Shown here piece by piece: positions 15,866 through 25,007 of a stretch of 35,074 bases of DNA (the stretch's first letter is position 1; each line of letters opens with the position of its first letter). The DNA comes from Nodularia spumigena CCY9414. GTDB taxonomy: Bacteria > Cyanobacteriota > Cyanobacteriia > Cyanobacteriales > Nostocaceae. The stretch covers positions 337,815 to 372,888 of the forward strand of contig NZ_CP007203.1 in assembly GCF_000340565.2 (NCBI RefSeq), written 5' to 3'. Made by a program: the position numbers and the translations under genes. Below the pieces are notes generated by a model, which worked only from the letters and a program-made list of their open reading frames with translations, had not been told where the DNA came from and made no database searches.

Positions 15866-16783
15866 ATGGCTACTCGTCAAGATACTTTATGGGAAAAGTT
15901 TCTCTCCCCTGTAGTGCGGGCGTTTATTGATGAAGAGGCTTTGCAGCGTTACTCTGATAGTATTGACTGGCAGAAAGAAAGCGATCGCCTACGACAATCT
16001 CATGTCATAATGCCTTTATACTACAGCCAGCAAAACTTTCATGGCATTGAAGGCGGATATCTCAACTCCAGTGCAGCTGTTTCCTATGATCCCATTACTC
16101 AATACGTCTTACCACCCAACGAAACTGTAGTACGTCAAGCTTTAATTGATGCCATCAAAGTCAAACCACGACGTATACTTGATTTAGGCTGTGGTACAGG
16201 TTCCACAACTTTGAAGTTAAAACAGGCTTTTCCCCAAGCCGAAGTTATCGGTTTAGATTTATCTCCTTATATGCTGGTGAGGGCAGAAGATAAAGCCAGA
16301 AATGCAGGTTTAGATATACACTGGGAACATGGGAATGCTGAAACTACCAATTTCCCAGAGGCGCATTTTGACTTAGTAACAGCGTCTTTGTTATTTCATG
16401 AAACACCAAGTGTAGTATGTCAAGCCGTACTGCGGGAAAGCTTCCGGTTATTGGTAGCTGGTGGGCAAGTTTTAATTCTCGATGGTAATCAGAATACTCT
16501 ACGTCACTTACATTGGCTAAATGATATTTTTGAAGAGCCATATATTCGGGAATATGCGGCTGACAATTTAGACGCACGCATGGGCGCAGCTGGTTTTGAA
16601 GCGGTGCGAACTCAGGATGTGTGGTGGATAAATCAGGTAACAAGCGGGATTAAACCGATTCCTGTCACAGATGCAAAGATGCAAAATCAAGCCCGTCAGC
16701 ACATCCCCACACCAACAGACACCACAATAGATAATAATGATTTAGAGGATTTTGGATCTCCAGTGTTTGGCTTGACAACATGA
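15866..16783 (+). CDS. Class I SAM-dependent methyltransferase
   Basis: The 305-residue protein has the Rossmann-type methyltransferase core: motif I ILDLGCGTGS (104-113), motif II acidic strand EVIGLDLSPYM, NAETTNFPEAHFDLV (motif III region) and RESFRLLVAGGQVLILDGNQ (motif IV region). An N-terminal helical extension of about 95 residues (including DEEALQRYSDSIDWQKESD) precedes the core, and a polar C-terminal tail follows. The substrate is not evident; small-molecule methyltransferases of the UbiE/Coq5 style are the nearest match. The stop codon overlaps the next gene start (ATGA at 16780-16783), so the two are co-translated and probably act in one process. Confidence 0.85.
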   Translation: MATRQDTLWEKFLSPVVRAFIDEEALQRYSDSIDWQKESDRLRQSHVIMPLYYSQQNFHGIEGGYLNSSAAVSYDPITQYVLPPNETVVRQALIDAIKVKPRRILDLGCGTGSTTLKLKQAFPQAEVIGLDLSPYMLVRAEDKARNAGLDIHWEHGNAETTNFPEAHFDLVTASLLFHETPSVVCQAVLRESFRLLVAGGQVLILDGNQNTLRHLHWLNDIFEEPYIREYAADNLDARMGAAGFEAVRTQDVWWINQVTSGIKPIPVTDAKMQNQARQHIPTPTDTTIDNNDLEDFGSPVFGLTT

Positions 16784-17532
16784 GTTTAAAGGCAGTTTTA
16801 TTTGATTTTAACGGTGTAATCATTAACGATGAGCGCATCCATTTACAACTGATAGACGAAATTTTGATTGCGGAAAATCTGCAACCCCAAAAGGTGAGTG
16901 AGCGTCAAGCTTCTCTGGGACGGAGCGATCGCACTTATTTGCAAGAGTTGCTCAAAAGTCGTGGTAGGGTAGATAATGAAGAATATCTCACTAAACTACT
17001 GCACCGGAAAGCCCAAGCTTATGTGCAGGAACTGGATAAAATCGCCAAACTGCCATTGTATTCAGGTGTAGAAGACTTAATATATCAGGTGCGATCGCGC
17101 AAAATTGCCCCAGAAAATCCCCAAAGTGTGAAAATTGGCTTAGTTAGTGGTGCAATTCGCCCAGAAATCGAACTGGTACTAGAACGCGCCAAACTCGCCG
17201 AATATTTTTCCGTGATTGTCGCCGGGGATGACATTACTACCAGTAAACCAGAACCAGATGGTTATTTGCTGGCTGTAGAACGTCTCAACCAAGCATATCC
17301 TGATTTGGATTTAAAACCCCAAGAATGCCTAGCCATTGAAGATACTCCCGCCGGTATTGCAGCAGCCAAACAAGCCCAAATGCAAGTGGTTGGTGTGGCT
17401 AATACCTACCCATTTCATATGCTTCAGCGCTGCTGTAACTGGACTGTAGATTATTTAATTGAATTAGAGTTAGACCGGGTACAGGAAATTTATTTACAAA
17501 AAAATGTGAAACTTACAGCCCCTGAGTGTTAA
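16780..17532 (+). CDS. HAD-superfamily protein with DxN motif
   Basis: The 250-residue protein matches beta-phosphoglucomutase-like HAD hydrolases: motif I VLFDFNGVI (D9 nucleophile), a helical cap (about 16-90), motif II LVSGA (S/T), motif III Lys in SKPEPDGYLLAVE and motif IV IEDTPAGIAAAKQA. The second residue of motif I, normally the Asp acid/base two positions after the nucleophile, is Asn11. The cap-domain and all other motifs look intact, so this is a substitution within a live protein rather than decay. It overlaps the methyltransferase gene by four bases and is followed by tRNA-Ala. Substrate unknown. Confidence 0.88.
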   Translation: MSLKAVLFDFNGVIINDERIHLQLIDEILIAENLQPQKVSERQASLGRSDRTYLQELLKSRGRVDNEEYLTKLLHRKAQAYVQELDKIAKLPLYSGVEDLIYQVRSRKIAPENPQSVKIGLVSGAIRPEIELVLERAKLAEYFSVIVAGDDITTSKPEPDGYLLAVERLNQAYPDLDLKPQECLAIEDTPAGIAAAKQAQMQVVGVANTYPFHMLQRCCNWTVDYLIELELDRVQEIYLQKNVKLTAPEC

Positions 17533-17540
17533 AATATGAT
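17513..17540 (+). promoter_or_regulatory. Candidate promoter of tRNA-Ala
   Basis: TTACAG (17513-17518), a 16-base spacer and TATGAT (17535-17540) sit 35 bases before the mature tRNA 5' end. A hairpin CAGAGT/ACTCTG (about 17549-17565) lies in between, in the presumed 5' leader. The match is moderate. Confidence 0.35.
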
Positions 17541-17574
17541 ATGTGTGTCAGAGTTCGTGACTCTGCATTCATCC

Positions 17575-17647
17575 GGGGAATTAGCTCAGTTGGTAGAGTG
17601 CTGCGATCGCACCGCAGAGGTCAGGGGTTCGAGTCTCCTATTCTCCA
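17575..17647 (+). tRNA. tRNA-Ala (anticodon CGC)
   Basis: A complete 73-base cloverleaf folds: acceptor GGGGAAT/ATTCTCC with the G3-U70 pair that defines alanine tRNAs, discriminator A, D arm GCTC/GAGT, anticodon stem CTGCG/CGCAG, loop ATCGCAC with CGC at 34-36, five-base variable loop, and T arm AGGGG-TTCGAGT-CTCCT. CCA is not encoded. It decodes GCG. A HIP1 octamer occupies tRNA positions 29-36 (17603-17610), spanning the 5' anticodon stem, part of the loop and the whole anticodon. Confidence 0.95.
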
Positions 17648-17655
17648 TTTAATTT

Positions 17656-18003
17656 TCATAGCTGGAAAATTTGAATTAAGCGCGTGTTTAACTCTTCTAA
17701 TTGCTTGATTCCTAAATTACCAATCCGGCGGGTAATCAAATTGCGATCTATGGTGACAATGCGCGATACAATCACCTTAGAACTAAGTTTTAAACCTGTG
17801 TTAGCAAACTCCGGATCTGAATCACTAATTAAAAATTCTTCCGGCTGTAAGTTGATTAAATTTTGAGAATAAATAAAACAAATGATAATATTATTACTAC
17901 CCCTAGAACTAACCCAGAGAACAACAGCAGGGCGTAACTTAGTTTCACTAAAATCAGTAAATGGAAAAGGTGCTAAAATCACATCTCCTTTTTTAAGAGA
18001 CAT
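17656..18003 (-). CDS. MazF/PemK-type toxin
   Basis: The 115-residue product begins KKGDVILAPFPFTDFSETKL-RPAVVL, the hallmark beta-barrel start of MazF/PemK mRNA interferases (the Arg of KLRPAVV is catalytic in the family). A second part contains SSKVIVSRIVTIDRNLITRRIG, matching the usual VLVDQIRTIDK.RL..(K/R)IG segment. It is preceded by a small gene whose stop codon shares one base with this start (TAATG), so translation is coupled. It lies just after tRNA-Ala on the opposite strand. The family cuts single-stranded RNA at short motifs; specificity here cannot be predicted. Confidence 0.9.
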   Translation of the reverse strand: MSLKKGDVILAPFPFTDFSETKLRPAVVLWVSSRGSNNIIICFIYSQNLINLQPEEFLISDSDPEFANTGLKLSSKVIVSRIVTIDRNLITRRIGNLGIKQLEELNTRLIQIFQL

Positions 18004-18242
18004 TAAACAGGTTCTCCATCTTCACAGGTATAAATATCTGGTTCATTTGCCAAAAAATCAAAACAGCCTCCAGTTTCAGCTAGTTTGATTAATTCTTGAT
18101 TTGAGGGTTCAGAACTTTCAAAAAATAGCTCTCTTGCTAAAATTTGGCGTTCCTCTGGAGAAAGAGCGCGAATAACTTGGATAAGAGTATTTATTAATTT
18201 TATATTCACAGTTTGGGTTTCAAGTGTTTCCCTTTCATTCAT
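18003..18242 (-). CDS. Antitoxin partner of MazF-type toxin
   Basis: The 79-residue product (start MNERETLETQTVNIKLINTL) has a predicted helical middle (RALSPEERQILARELFFESS) and an acidic C-terminal end (FLANEPDIYTCEDGEPV), a pattern seen in small cyanobacterial antitoxins upstream of PemK-like toxins. I chose the ATG at 18242 because AGGAG is eight bases upstream; an ATG two codons earlier is too close to that site. One-base overlap with the toxin gene supports the pairing. It shows no obvious MazE or AbrB sequence motif, so the fold is unassigned. Confidence 0.72.
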   Translation of the reverse strand: MNERETLETQTVNIKLINTLIQVIRALSPEERQILARELFFESSEPSNQELIKLAETGGCFDFLANEPDIYTCEDGEPV

Positions 18243-18280
18243 CCTCATAGCTCCTGAGTTTGAAAAATAGCTGATTATGA

Positions 18281-18400
18281 TGTAGGAATCCGATTTGATT
18301 ATTGAAAAAATTTAAGTATATGTAGGGTGTGTTATGGCTTTAGCCTAACGCACCGTCTTCTGGGTCTTGGTGCGTTACACTTCGTGATAACACACCCTAC
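18281..18400. mobile_element. Small inverted-repeat element (MITE-like), copy B
   Basis: The element includes terminal inverted repeats GTAGGGTGTGTTAT (18322-18335) and ATAACACACCCTAC (18387-18400), plus a left extension TAGGAATCCGATTTGATTAT that is shared with copy A at 3235. Inside is a second nested inverted repeat based on GGTGCGTTA. No transposase is encoded. Its right end is the start of homology of the truncated YgjP gene. Confidence 0.75.
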
Positions 18401-18677
18401 TGAGTTTGACTGTGGTCATGGAGTGCAACTAATGAAACCATCAGTAAAACTGATGAGAACCAAATGGGGTACTTGCAATATTCAAGCTAAACGCATCTGG
18501 TTAAATCTGGAACTAGCCAAAAAAGACCCGCAGTGCTTAGAATATGTTGTAGTCCATGAAATGGTGCATCTGTTAGAACGCTATCATGGCGATCGCTTTA
18601 TCTCCTTCATGAATAAATTTCTCCCCAATTGGAAATTTTATAAGGATGAATTAAACCGTTCCCCCCTGGGAAGTTAA
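18401..18677 (+). pseudogene. YgjP-type metallopeptidase, C-terminal fragment
   Basis: The C-terminal part of a YgjP/DUF45 zinc metallopeptidase is clear: RTKWGTCNIQAKRIWLNLEL, then ECLEYVVVHE-like CLEYVVVHEMVHLLERYHGD with the HExxH zinc motif, and FMNKFLPNWKFYKDELNR. Intact proteins are roughly 230 residues; only about 90 remain. The open frame continues upstream (to 18327) only through the inverted-repeat element, giving residues unrelated to the family. The 5' half of the gene has therefore been lost at the element boundary near 18400. The first in-frame ATG inside the homologous part is at 18432. I consider it non-functional, although the zinc site itself is intact. Confidence 0.8.
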
Positions 18678-18714
18678 AAAAATTGTAGCGACTGTAAATA
18701 ATATAAATCTTGTG

Positions 18715-18736
18715 GGGTGGGCAAAGATGCCCGCCC
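18715..18736. terminator. GC-rich hairpin between convergent genes
   Basis: GGGTGGGC and GCCCGCCC (one G-T pair) enclose AAAGAT. It lies between the YgjP remnant and the convergent psaJ-like gene. It resembles a dispersed repeat and may act as a bidirectional terminator. Confidence 0.5.
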
Positions 18737-18776
18737 TTGTCTTTGTAACTCAGCTAAAATATGCTGTATGGAAACC

Positions 18777-18926
18777 TTATGGCATAGGATGAAAGAGAAG
18801 ATCAGGGAAAATGTTGTTAAAAATAGTCCAAGTTGAGAAAGCGACTATAACGGCAAAAACTGCAAGTACAGGTGCGGTGGAAAGATACTGAAGAAAATAT
18901 GCTTTTTGCTTATTTTGTTTTTGCAT
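18777..18926 (-). CDS. psaJ: PsaJ-like photosystem I subunit IX, orphan divergent copy
   Basis: A 49-codon gene encodes a PsaJ homologue: polar N-terminus MQKQNKQKAYF, the conserved LQYLSTAPVLAV, one transmembrane helix (about 18-36) and the C-terminal IFNNIFPDLLFHPMP. PsaJ is a single-helix subunit next to PsaF at the edge of photosystem I, with about 40-49 residues, so the length fits. The usual sequence IEFNRFFPDLLFHPL has Glu before Phe-Asn; here it is Ile35. That Glu and the His of FHP are described as chlorophyll ligands in PsaJ; the His (46) is kept, the Glu is lost. psaF, the normal neighbour, is absent. Upstream on the minus strand, GAGGA lies about 14 bases from the ATG. I call it an accessory PsaJ paralogue with high confidence in family and unknown role. 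Confidence 0.85.
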   Translation of the reverse strand: MQKQNKQKAYFLQYLSTAPVLAVFAVIVAFSTWTIFNNIFPDLLFHPMP

Positions 18927-19145
18927 AGAATTACTCTTTGTCCTCGTTAACTCTATTATATCGTAAAAAAATATATGACCTATAAATCTAGCTGAAGTAA
19001 TATTAATAAAACTCAGATGTATTCCTATCTATATACTTCATTAGATAGGAAAATTACCTAAAAAGTGACTGAGCAATAGGAAATAATTTTAAGTTAAATT
19101 AGAATATGAAAGCTTGAATTTACTGATTTTATAAAAATTATCAAA
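18927..19145. promoter_or_regulatory. Divergent promoter region with 10-bp inverted repeat
   Basis: AT-rich spacer between the psaJ-like gene and the amidase gene. It contains the perfect inverted repeat TTCCTATCTA (19022-19031) / TAGATAGGAA (19042-19051), with centres one to two helical turns apart, which could be an operator or a leader hairpin. Promoter boxes were not assignable. Confidence 0.4.
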
Positions 19146-20021
19146 ATGAAATTTACAGACTGGGCTACTAGAATATTACTGATTTCCCTGATGTTGACTA
19201 CACTAATGATAGTTTTGTCCCTGGGAAGAATACAAAGTAATAAAATAACTTCTAATCCCCAAAATGCCGATATTACTATAGATTGGAATCAATATCCCGA
19301 AGCCGAATTACAATCAGCAAAAAACCCAAAGGAAGAACCACCAAAAGATTTACCCGCGCCTTCAGTTACAACTAATCAAAATTCTGGGAGATACAGAACT
19401 ACAGAGGCTTTTGCTAAGTACACACCCCGGTATGAAATCGCGCCAGTAAACCCCAGCAACTATGGAGAGCGATATAGTCAAGACGTTAATGGTTTACCTC
19501 TGAATAATCAACCAATTATTGTGCTTCACGAAACAGCAGAGTCTGCTACTAGTGCGGTGAATTTTTTTCAAACACATAATGCAGATGATAATGTGCAAGC
19601 CAGTTATCATGCTTTAATTCAGCTAGATGGGACGATTATTTATTTAGTCCCCCCAGATAAACGCGCTTATGGGGCGGCTAATTCGGTGTTTGAGAGTCCT
19701 AATGGTGTGGAAACGGTGACAACTAATCCGAATTTAGCATCTTCTGTGAATAATTTTGCTTATCACGTTTCTTTGGAAACACCACCAGACGGACGGGGAA
19801 ATAATTTGCTCAAGTCTCATAGTGGTTATACAGAATTGCAATACAATTCTCTAGCTTGGTTAATTGCTCAAAGTCAAGTTCCCGATTATCGCATTACTAC
19901 CCATGAAGCTGTAGACCGTTCTGGTCAAAAAAGTGACCCCCTCAGTTTTGATGGTAATAAATTTTTGAGCTTACTGCATACCTATCGGGAACTAACTCCC
20001 AGCTATCAAGCGCAGAATTAA
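19146..20021 (+). CDS. Membrane-anchored N-acetylmuramoyl-L-alanine amidase (Amidase_2)
   Basis: The enzyme cleaves the amide bond between MurNAc and the stem peptide of peptidoglycan. The 291-residue protein has an N-terminal membrane segment (about 8-28, ILLISLMLTTLMIVLSLG), a Pro/Asn-rich linker (30-95) and an Amidase_2/PGRP domain from about 120. The likely zinc ligands are H128 (IIVLHETAES), H253 (TTHEAVD) and D264 (GQKSDP); H155 in ASYHALIQLDG is also conserved. The anchor places it on the periplasmic side. It could act in wall turnover or in septal remodelling in filaments. Not in an operon; the dispersed palindrome follows 22 bases after the stop. Confidence 0.88.
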   Translation: MKFTDWATRILLISLMLTTLMIVLSLGRIQSNKITSNPQNADITIDWNQYPEAELQSAKNPKEEPPKDLPAPSVTTNQNSGRYRTTEAFAKYTPRYEIAPVNPSNYGERYSQDVNGLPLNNQPIIVLHETAESATSAVNFFQTHNADDNVQASYHALIQLDGTIIYLVPPDKRAYGAANSVFESPNGVETVTTNPNLASSVNNFAYHVSLETPPDGRGNNLLKSHSGYTELQYNSLAWLIAQSQVPDYRITTHEAVDRSGQKSDPLSFDGNKFLSLLHTYRELTPSYQAQN

Positions 20022-20043
20022 AAGTGTTAGTTCCTAAACCGTT

Positions 20044-20073
20044 TGTAGAGACGTTCCATGGAACGTCTCTACA
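20044..20073. repeat. 30-bp dispersed palindrome, copy 3
   Basis: Perfect palindrome identical to copy 2 (arms TGTAGAGACGTTCCA). It is followed by TTTTTTT, so on the plus strand it makes a good intrinsic terminator for the amidase gene. Confidence 0.92.
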
Positions 20074-20110
20074 TTTTTTTATAATCAATAAAAAGCCGAT
20101 ACAATAATCT

Positions 20111-20138
20111 TTTTGACTTTTGACTTTTGACTTTTGAC
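20111..20138. repeat. Heptanucleotide tandem repeat (TTTTGAC)4
   Basis: Four perfect 7-bp units, an STRR-type array just downstream of ribBA in its transcription direction. Confidence 0.92.
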
Positions 20139-20153
20139 TTCCGCGCAGCGCCC

Positions 20154-21926
20154 CTACTCCCTACTAAAGCTATAAATTTGCTGCGTTTCTAGGCGATCGC
20201 ATATCGTAGAAGGTACAATATCCAAAGCAAAATGCTGTCTGTCTAATTTAACCTGCAAATTACTCAAAGGATCACTACCAGGAGAAATCAGAAATTCTAA
20301 CTTCTCCACATAAGGCAACGTTACCAGATAGTCGAGAATTTGGAAAATTGCTTGCAGGTAAGGATGACCATTTTGCTGATACCAATCACTATCAGCCACA
20401 TTTGCTTGATCAAAACCCAAGTGTACTGTTAAAGATGGTTGAGCAAACAACGCCAACCCTAACGGACGCGCTTCTTCTTGTAACAATAAATGATTACTTT
20501 TAGCTAAATGCCGTAATTTCTCTAAGCGTTCATAGCGTTCGGTGACTAATTCCGGGTCATCTTGCCAATTAATTGCTACAGTGACTAAGTAAGTTTGTAA
20601 CAACATATGACCCAGCTTTTGGGCTTTAGTTGCCAAATAATAAGAATTGTAATCGTTAGCTTCAATCAACAACGCTAAACGCTCGACTACTTCCAAGCCA
20701 TAACCCTTGAGTCCGGCAATTTTACGGGGATTATTCGTAATTAGGCGAATCTTTTTTATCCCTAAATCCATAAGCATTTGCGCCCCCATCCCATAATCGC
20801 GCAAGTCAGCCGGAAATCCTAAGCGCTCGTTAGCCTCTACTGTATCCAGTCCCATATCCTGCAAAGAATAGGCTTTGAGTTTATTAATTAAGCCAATTCC
20901 CCGCCCTTCTTGACGCAGGTAAACTACGACACCTTGACCAGCCGCTTCAATCATTTTTAATGCTGATTTTAGCTGCATCCGACAATCGCAACGCAAAGAA
21001 CCCAACGCGTCACCAGTTAAACATTCCGAGTGCATCCGCACCATCACAGCCTCATCTTGAAAATTAGCCGGATCACCCTTGACAATAGCGACGTGTTCTG
21101 TATTATCCAGAGTATGGCGATAGCCGTAAATATCAAACTGACCGAATTGGCTGGGTAGCTTTGTGACTATCTCACGATATATTAAGCGATCGTTTTGCAG
21201 ACGATAACTAATTAAATCAGCAATACTAATAATTTTGAGATTGTGATGTTGAGCATACAGGATTAATTCAGGCAACCGCGCCATTGAACCATTAGGGTTT
21301 TGAATTTCACAAATTACCCCGGCTGGATATAGCCCGGCTAGTCGCGATAAATCCACAGCCGCTTCTGTATGTCCGGCGCGTTTAAGTACCCCTCCCGCCT
21401 TGGCGCGAATCGGGAAAATGTGACCAGGACGACGTAAATCTGTAGGTTTTGTGGCTGGGTTGAGCGCAACTTGAATAGTACGGGCGCGGTCTTCGGCAGA
21501 AATTCCCGTAGAAACACCCAATTCCGGGCCAGCATCAATACTAACGGTAAAAGCAGTTTGGTTAGTATCGGTGATGTTAGTCACCATTAATGGTAAATCT
21601 AATTCATCCAAGCGATCGCCTGTCATGGCCAGACAAATTAGCCCTCTAGCTTCCACCGCCATGAAATTAATCATATCCGGTGTGGCAAATTGGGCAGCAC
21701 AAATTAAATCGCCTTCATTTTCTCTATTTTCATCATCTACCACCACAATGACGCGACCCGCTTTTAAGTCTGCCAAAGCAGCATCAATAGAATCAAATTT
21801 AAAGGCTGGGGTTGAAGAGTCAGCACTATCAGTTTTTTCCCCTACGGTCGGAGTTACACCCGTGCGGGTGTCTTCCCCATTCCAGGGAGTAGAATCAGAC
21901 TGTCGTGTAGGCTTAGGCTTTGACAC
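20154..21926 (-). CDS. ribBA: Bifunctional riboflavin biosynthesis protein RibBA
   Basis: The protein catalyses two entry steps to riboflavin: DHBP synthase (ribulose 5-phosphate to 3,4-dihydroxy-2-butanone 4-phosphate) and GTP cyclohydrolase II. Of 590 residues, 1-42 are a low-complexity N-terminal extension. The RibB domain (about 43-245) contains DDENRENEGDL (64-74) and GHTEAAVDLSRLAG. The RibA domain (about 250-440) contains the zinc cysteines C302, C313 and C315, and RQEGRGIGLINKL. A C-terminal extension of about 150 residues (441-590) has no recognised domain and is typical of cyanobacterial forms. No FMN riboswitch consensus is visible upstream. Confidence 0.95.
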   Translation of the reverse strand: MSKPKPTRQSDSTPWNGEDTRTGVTPTVGEKTDSADSSTPAFKFDSIDAALADLKAGRVIVVVDDENRENEGDLICAAQFATPDMINFMAVEARGLICLAMTGDRLDELDLPLMVTNITDTNQTAFTVSIDAGPELGVSTGISAEDRARTIQVALNPATKPTDLRRPGHIFPIRAKAGGVLKRAGHTEAAVDLSRLAGLYPAGVICEIQNPNGSMARLPELILYAQHHNLKIISIADLISYRLQNDRLIYREIVTKLPSQFGQFDIYGYRHTLDNTEHVAIVKGDPANFQDEAVMVRMHSECLTGDALGSLRCDCRMQLKSALKMIEAAGQGVVVYLRQEGRGIGLINKLKAYSLQDMGLDTVEANERLGFPADLRDYGMGAQMLMDLGIKKIRLITNNPRKIAGLKGYGLEVVERLALLIEANDYNSYYLATKAQKLGHMLLQTYLVTVAINWQDDPELVTERYERLEKLRHLAKSNHLLLQEEARPLGLALFAQPSLTVHLGFDQANVADSDWYQQNGHPYLQAIFQILDYLVTLPYVEKLEFLISPGSDPLSNLQVKLDRQHFALDIVPSTICDRLETQQIYSFSRE

Positions 21927-22330
21927 AGAAAATTTCCAGCTACCAAAAGTAAATTTTTTTTACAATTTCTTATTTTAAATTGTAGCTCGTTTATGTAGCA
22001 GAGAAGTAGACTAGCAATGTTTTCATAATTTGACAAAGTTTATGTAAAGTGCAACAAAATGGAAACCCTGATCAGCTATCAGCGCCAGAATACTATTTTA
22101 GTTGTTTCCAGTCAGGCTGTATGTCAAGGGGTCTGTCGGTGAGAAAAATTGCTCATATTTTCAGATTAGTGATGATTTGAGCGAGTAAAAGTGTAGAATC
22201 TTGCCACAACCCAAAGCAGAGCCAAAACACTACACTTGGGGTTACTGGTATATTGTGCGCCTGGGATTTTGTAGCTGATATTTGAGATTGACAACCAAAT
22301 TAACCAAAAACAGATAAGGATTTCATAATT
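21927..22330. other. Divergent spacer between ribBA and argC
   Basis: About 400 bases. I looked for an FMN riboswitch, tRNA and small frames and found none. AAGGA (22316-22320) precedes the argC ATG at a slightly long distance. The motif TTGACA at 22028-22033 is the best -35-like box but lacks a well-spaced -10. Confidence 0.45.
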
Positions 22331-23389
22331 ATGGGTAATTTTAGACGCGTACCAGTGGGAATTGTTGGCGCGTCAGGCTATGGCGGAGTGCAACTAATCA
22401 GATTATTGATGGAGCATCCAGAAGTTGAACTAGTTTATTTAGGCGGTGAGAGTAGTGCTGGTAAATCCTTTGGAGACCTCTACCCCCATCTGGCTCATCT
22501 AGTTAACTTACCAATTGAAGCAGTAGATGCAGAAGTAATTGCTCACCGTTGTGAAGTAGTATTTCTCTCCCTCCCCAATGGTCTGGCTTGCCAAATTGCC
22601 CCGATATTGTGTGAAAAAGGCTGTAAAGTCCTGGATTTGAGTGCAGACTATCGATTTAGCGACTTGACAACTTACACAAATTGGTATGGTACTCAGAGAA
22701 GCGATCGCACAACAGCCGCCACAGCAGTATATGGCTTACCGGAATTGTACCGCGATCGCATTGCCGAAGCCCAGTTAGTGGGCTGTCCTGGTTGTTACCC
22801 CACCGCCAGCCTCTTAGCCCTTTCGCCACTGCTCAAACAAGGCTTAATCGTCCCCGAAACCGCCATTATCGATGCCAAATCAGGCACATCAGGCGGCGGC
22901 AGACAAGGCAAAATTAACTTATTACTAGCTGAAGCGGATAACTCACTAGGAGCCTATGGTGTTGCTCGTCACCGTCACACCCCGGAAATTGAGCAGATTT
23001 GTAGTGATTTAGCAGGACACGAAGTCACCATTCAATTTACCCCCCATCTGATTCCAATGGTGCGGGGAATTTTAGCCACAGTATATGCCACACTCCGCGA
23101 TCCCGGCTTAGTGCGAGATGACTTAATTACCATTTATTCAGCCTTCTATCGCAACGCCCCCTGGGTGAGAATATGCAACAGTGGCATTTATCCTCAAACC
23201 AAGTGGGCGTGTGGTAGTAACCTTTGTTACATAGGCGTAGAAGTTGACCCCCGTACCGGGCGAGTCATAGTCATGTCAGCCATTGACAACCTGATTAAAG
23301 GACAGGCGGGACAAGCAATACAGTGTTTGAACCTGATGATGGGCTGGGATGAAACCTTGGGTTTACCCAAAGTCGGATTTTATCCATAA
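22331..23389 (+). CDS. argC: N-acetyl-gamma-glutamyl-phosphate reductase
   Basis: ArgC reduces N-acetylglutamyl phosphate to the semialdehyde with NADPH, the third step of arginine synthesis. The 352-residue protein has the dinucleotide-binding loop VGASGYGG (12-19), the catalytic Cys155 in [19 protein letters not shown], the substrate-binding region [13 protein letters not shown], and the C-terminal [12 protein letters not shown] motif. Length and motifs fit the short bacterial type. It is a stand-alone gene, as is common for arginine genes in cyanobacteria. Confidence 0.97.
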   Translation: MGNFRRVPVGIVGASGYGGVQLIRLLMEHPEVELVYLGGESSAGKSFGDLYPHLAHLVNLPIEAVDAEVIAHRCEVVFLSLPNGLACQIAPILCEKGCKVLDLSADYRFSDLTTYTNWYGTQRSDRTTAATAVYGLPELYRDRIAEAQLVGCPGCYPTASLLALSPLLKQGLIVPETAIIDAKSGTSGGGRQGKINLLLAEADNSLGAYGVARHRHTPEIEQICSDLAGHEVTIQFTPHLIPMVRGILATVYATLRDPGLVRDDLITIYSAFYRNAPWVRICNSGIYPQTKWACGSNLCYIGVEVDPRTGRVIVMSAIDNLIKGQAGQAIQCLNLMMGWDETLGLPKVGFYP

Positions 23390-23395
23390 TCGGGG

Positions 23396-23470
23396 AAATC
23401 AATTTTGGATTTTGGATTTGCGATTTTAGATTATGGTTCAATCCAAAATCTAAAATCTAAAATCTAAAAT
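23396..23470. repeat. Imperfect inverted repeat between convergent argC and eno
   Basis: TTTTGGATTTTGGATTTGCG on the left and AATCCAAAATCTAAAATCTA on the right form a long AT-rich imperfect hairpin made of ATCTAAAA-type units. Its position between convergent gene ends suits a bidirectional terminator. Confidence 0.6.
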
Positions 23471-23479
23471 TCCTACTTC

Positions 23480-24820
<1,341 letters not shown>

Positions 24821-25007
24821 TTAGTCATAACCCAATCGTTAGTTTATGTGTTTCCGGCGCTAAATCGCCTGAGATTAAAGAAGATTTCCAATAGAGGACG
24901 GTGGAAGTTGGTTTACTGGGTAAGAAGTAAAACACAGATGACTATGGGCTACATCTGCTATAAAAGCTATTTACGTTATAATTTCCTTGAAATCCGAGAG
25001 ATTATTT

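Noticed and set aside
18327-18430. N-terminal part of the 116-codon YgjP frame as genuine coding sequence
   Set aside because: These codons lie in the inverted-repeat element and give residues unrelated to the metallopeptidase family.
21927-22330. FMN riboswitch before ribBA
   Set aside because: The conserved RFN-element segments were searched by eye in the spacer on the minus strand and not found.
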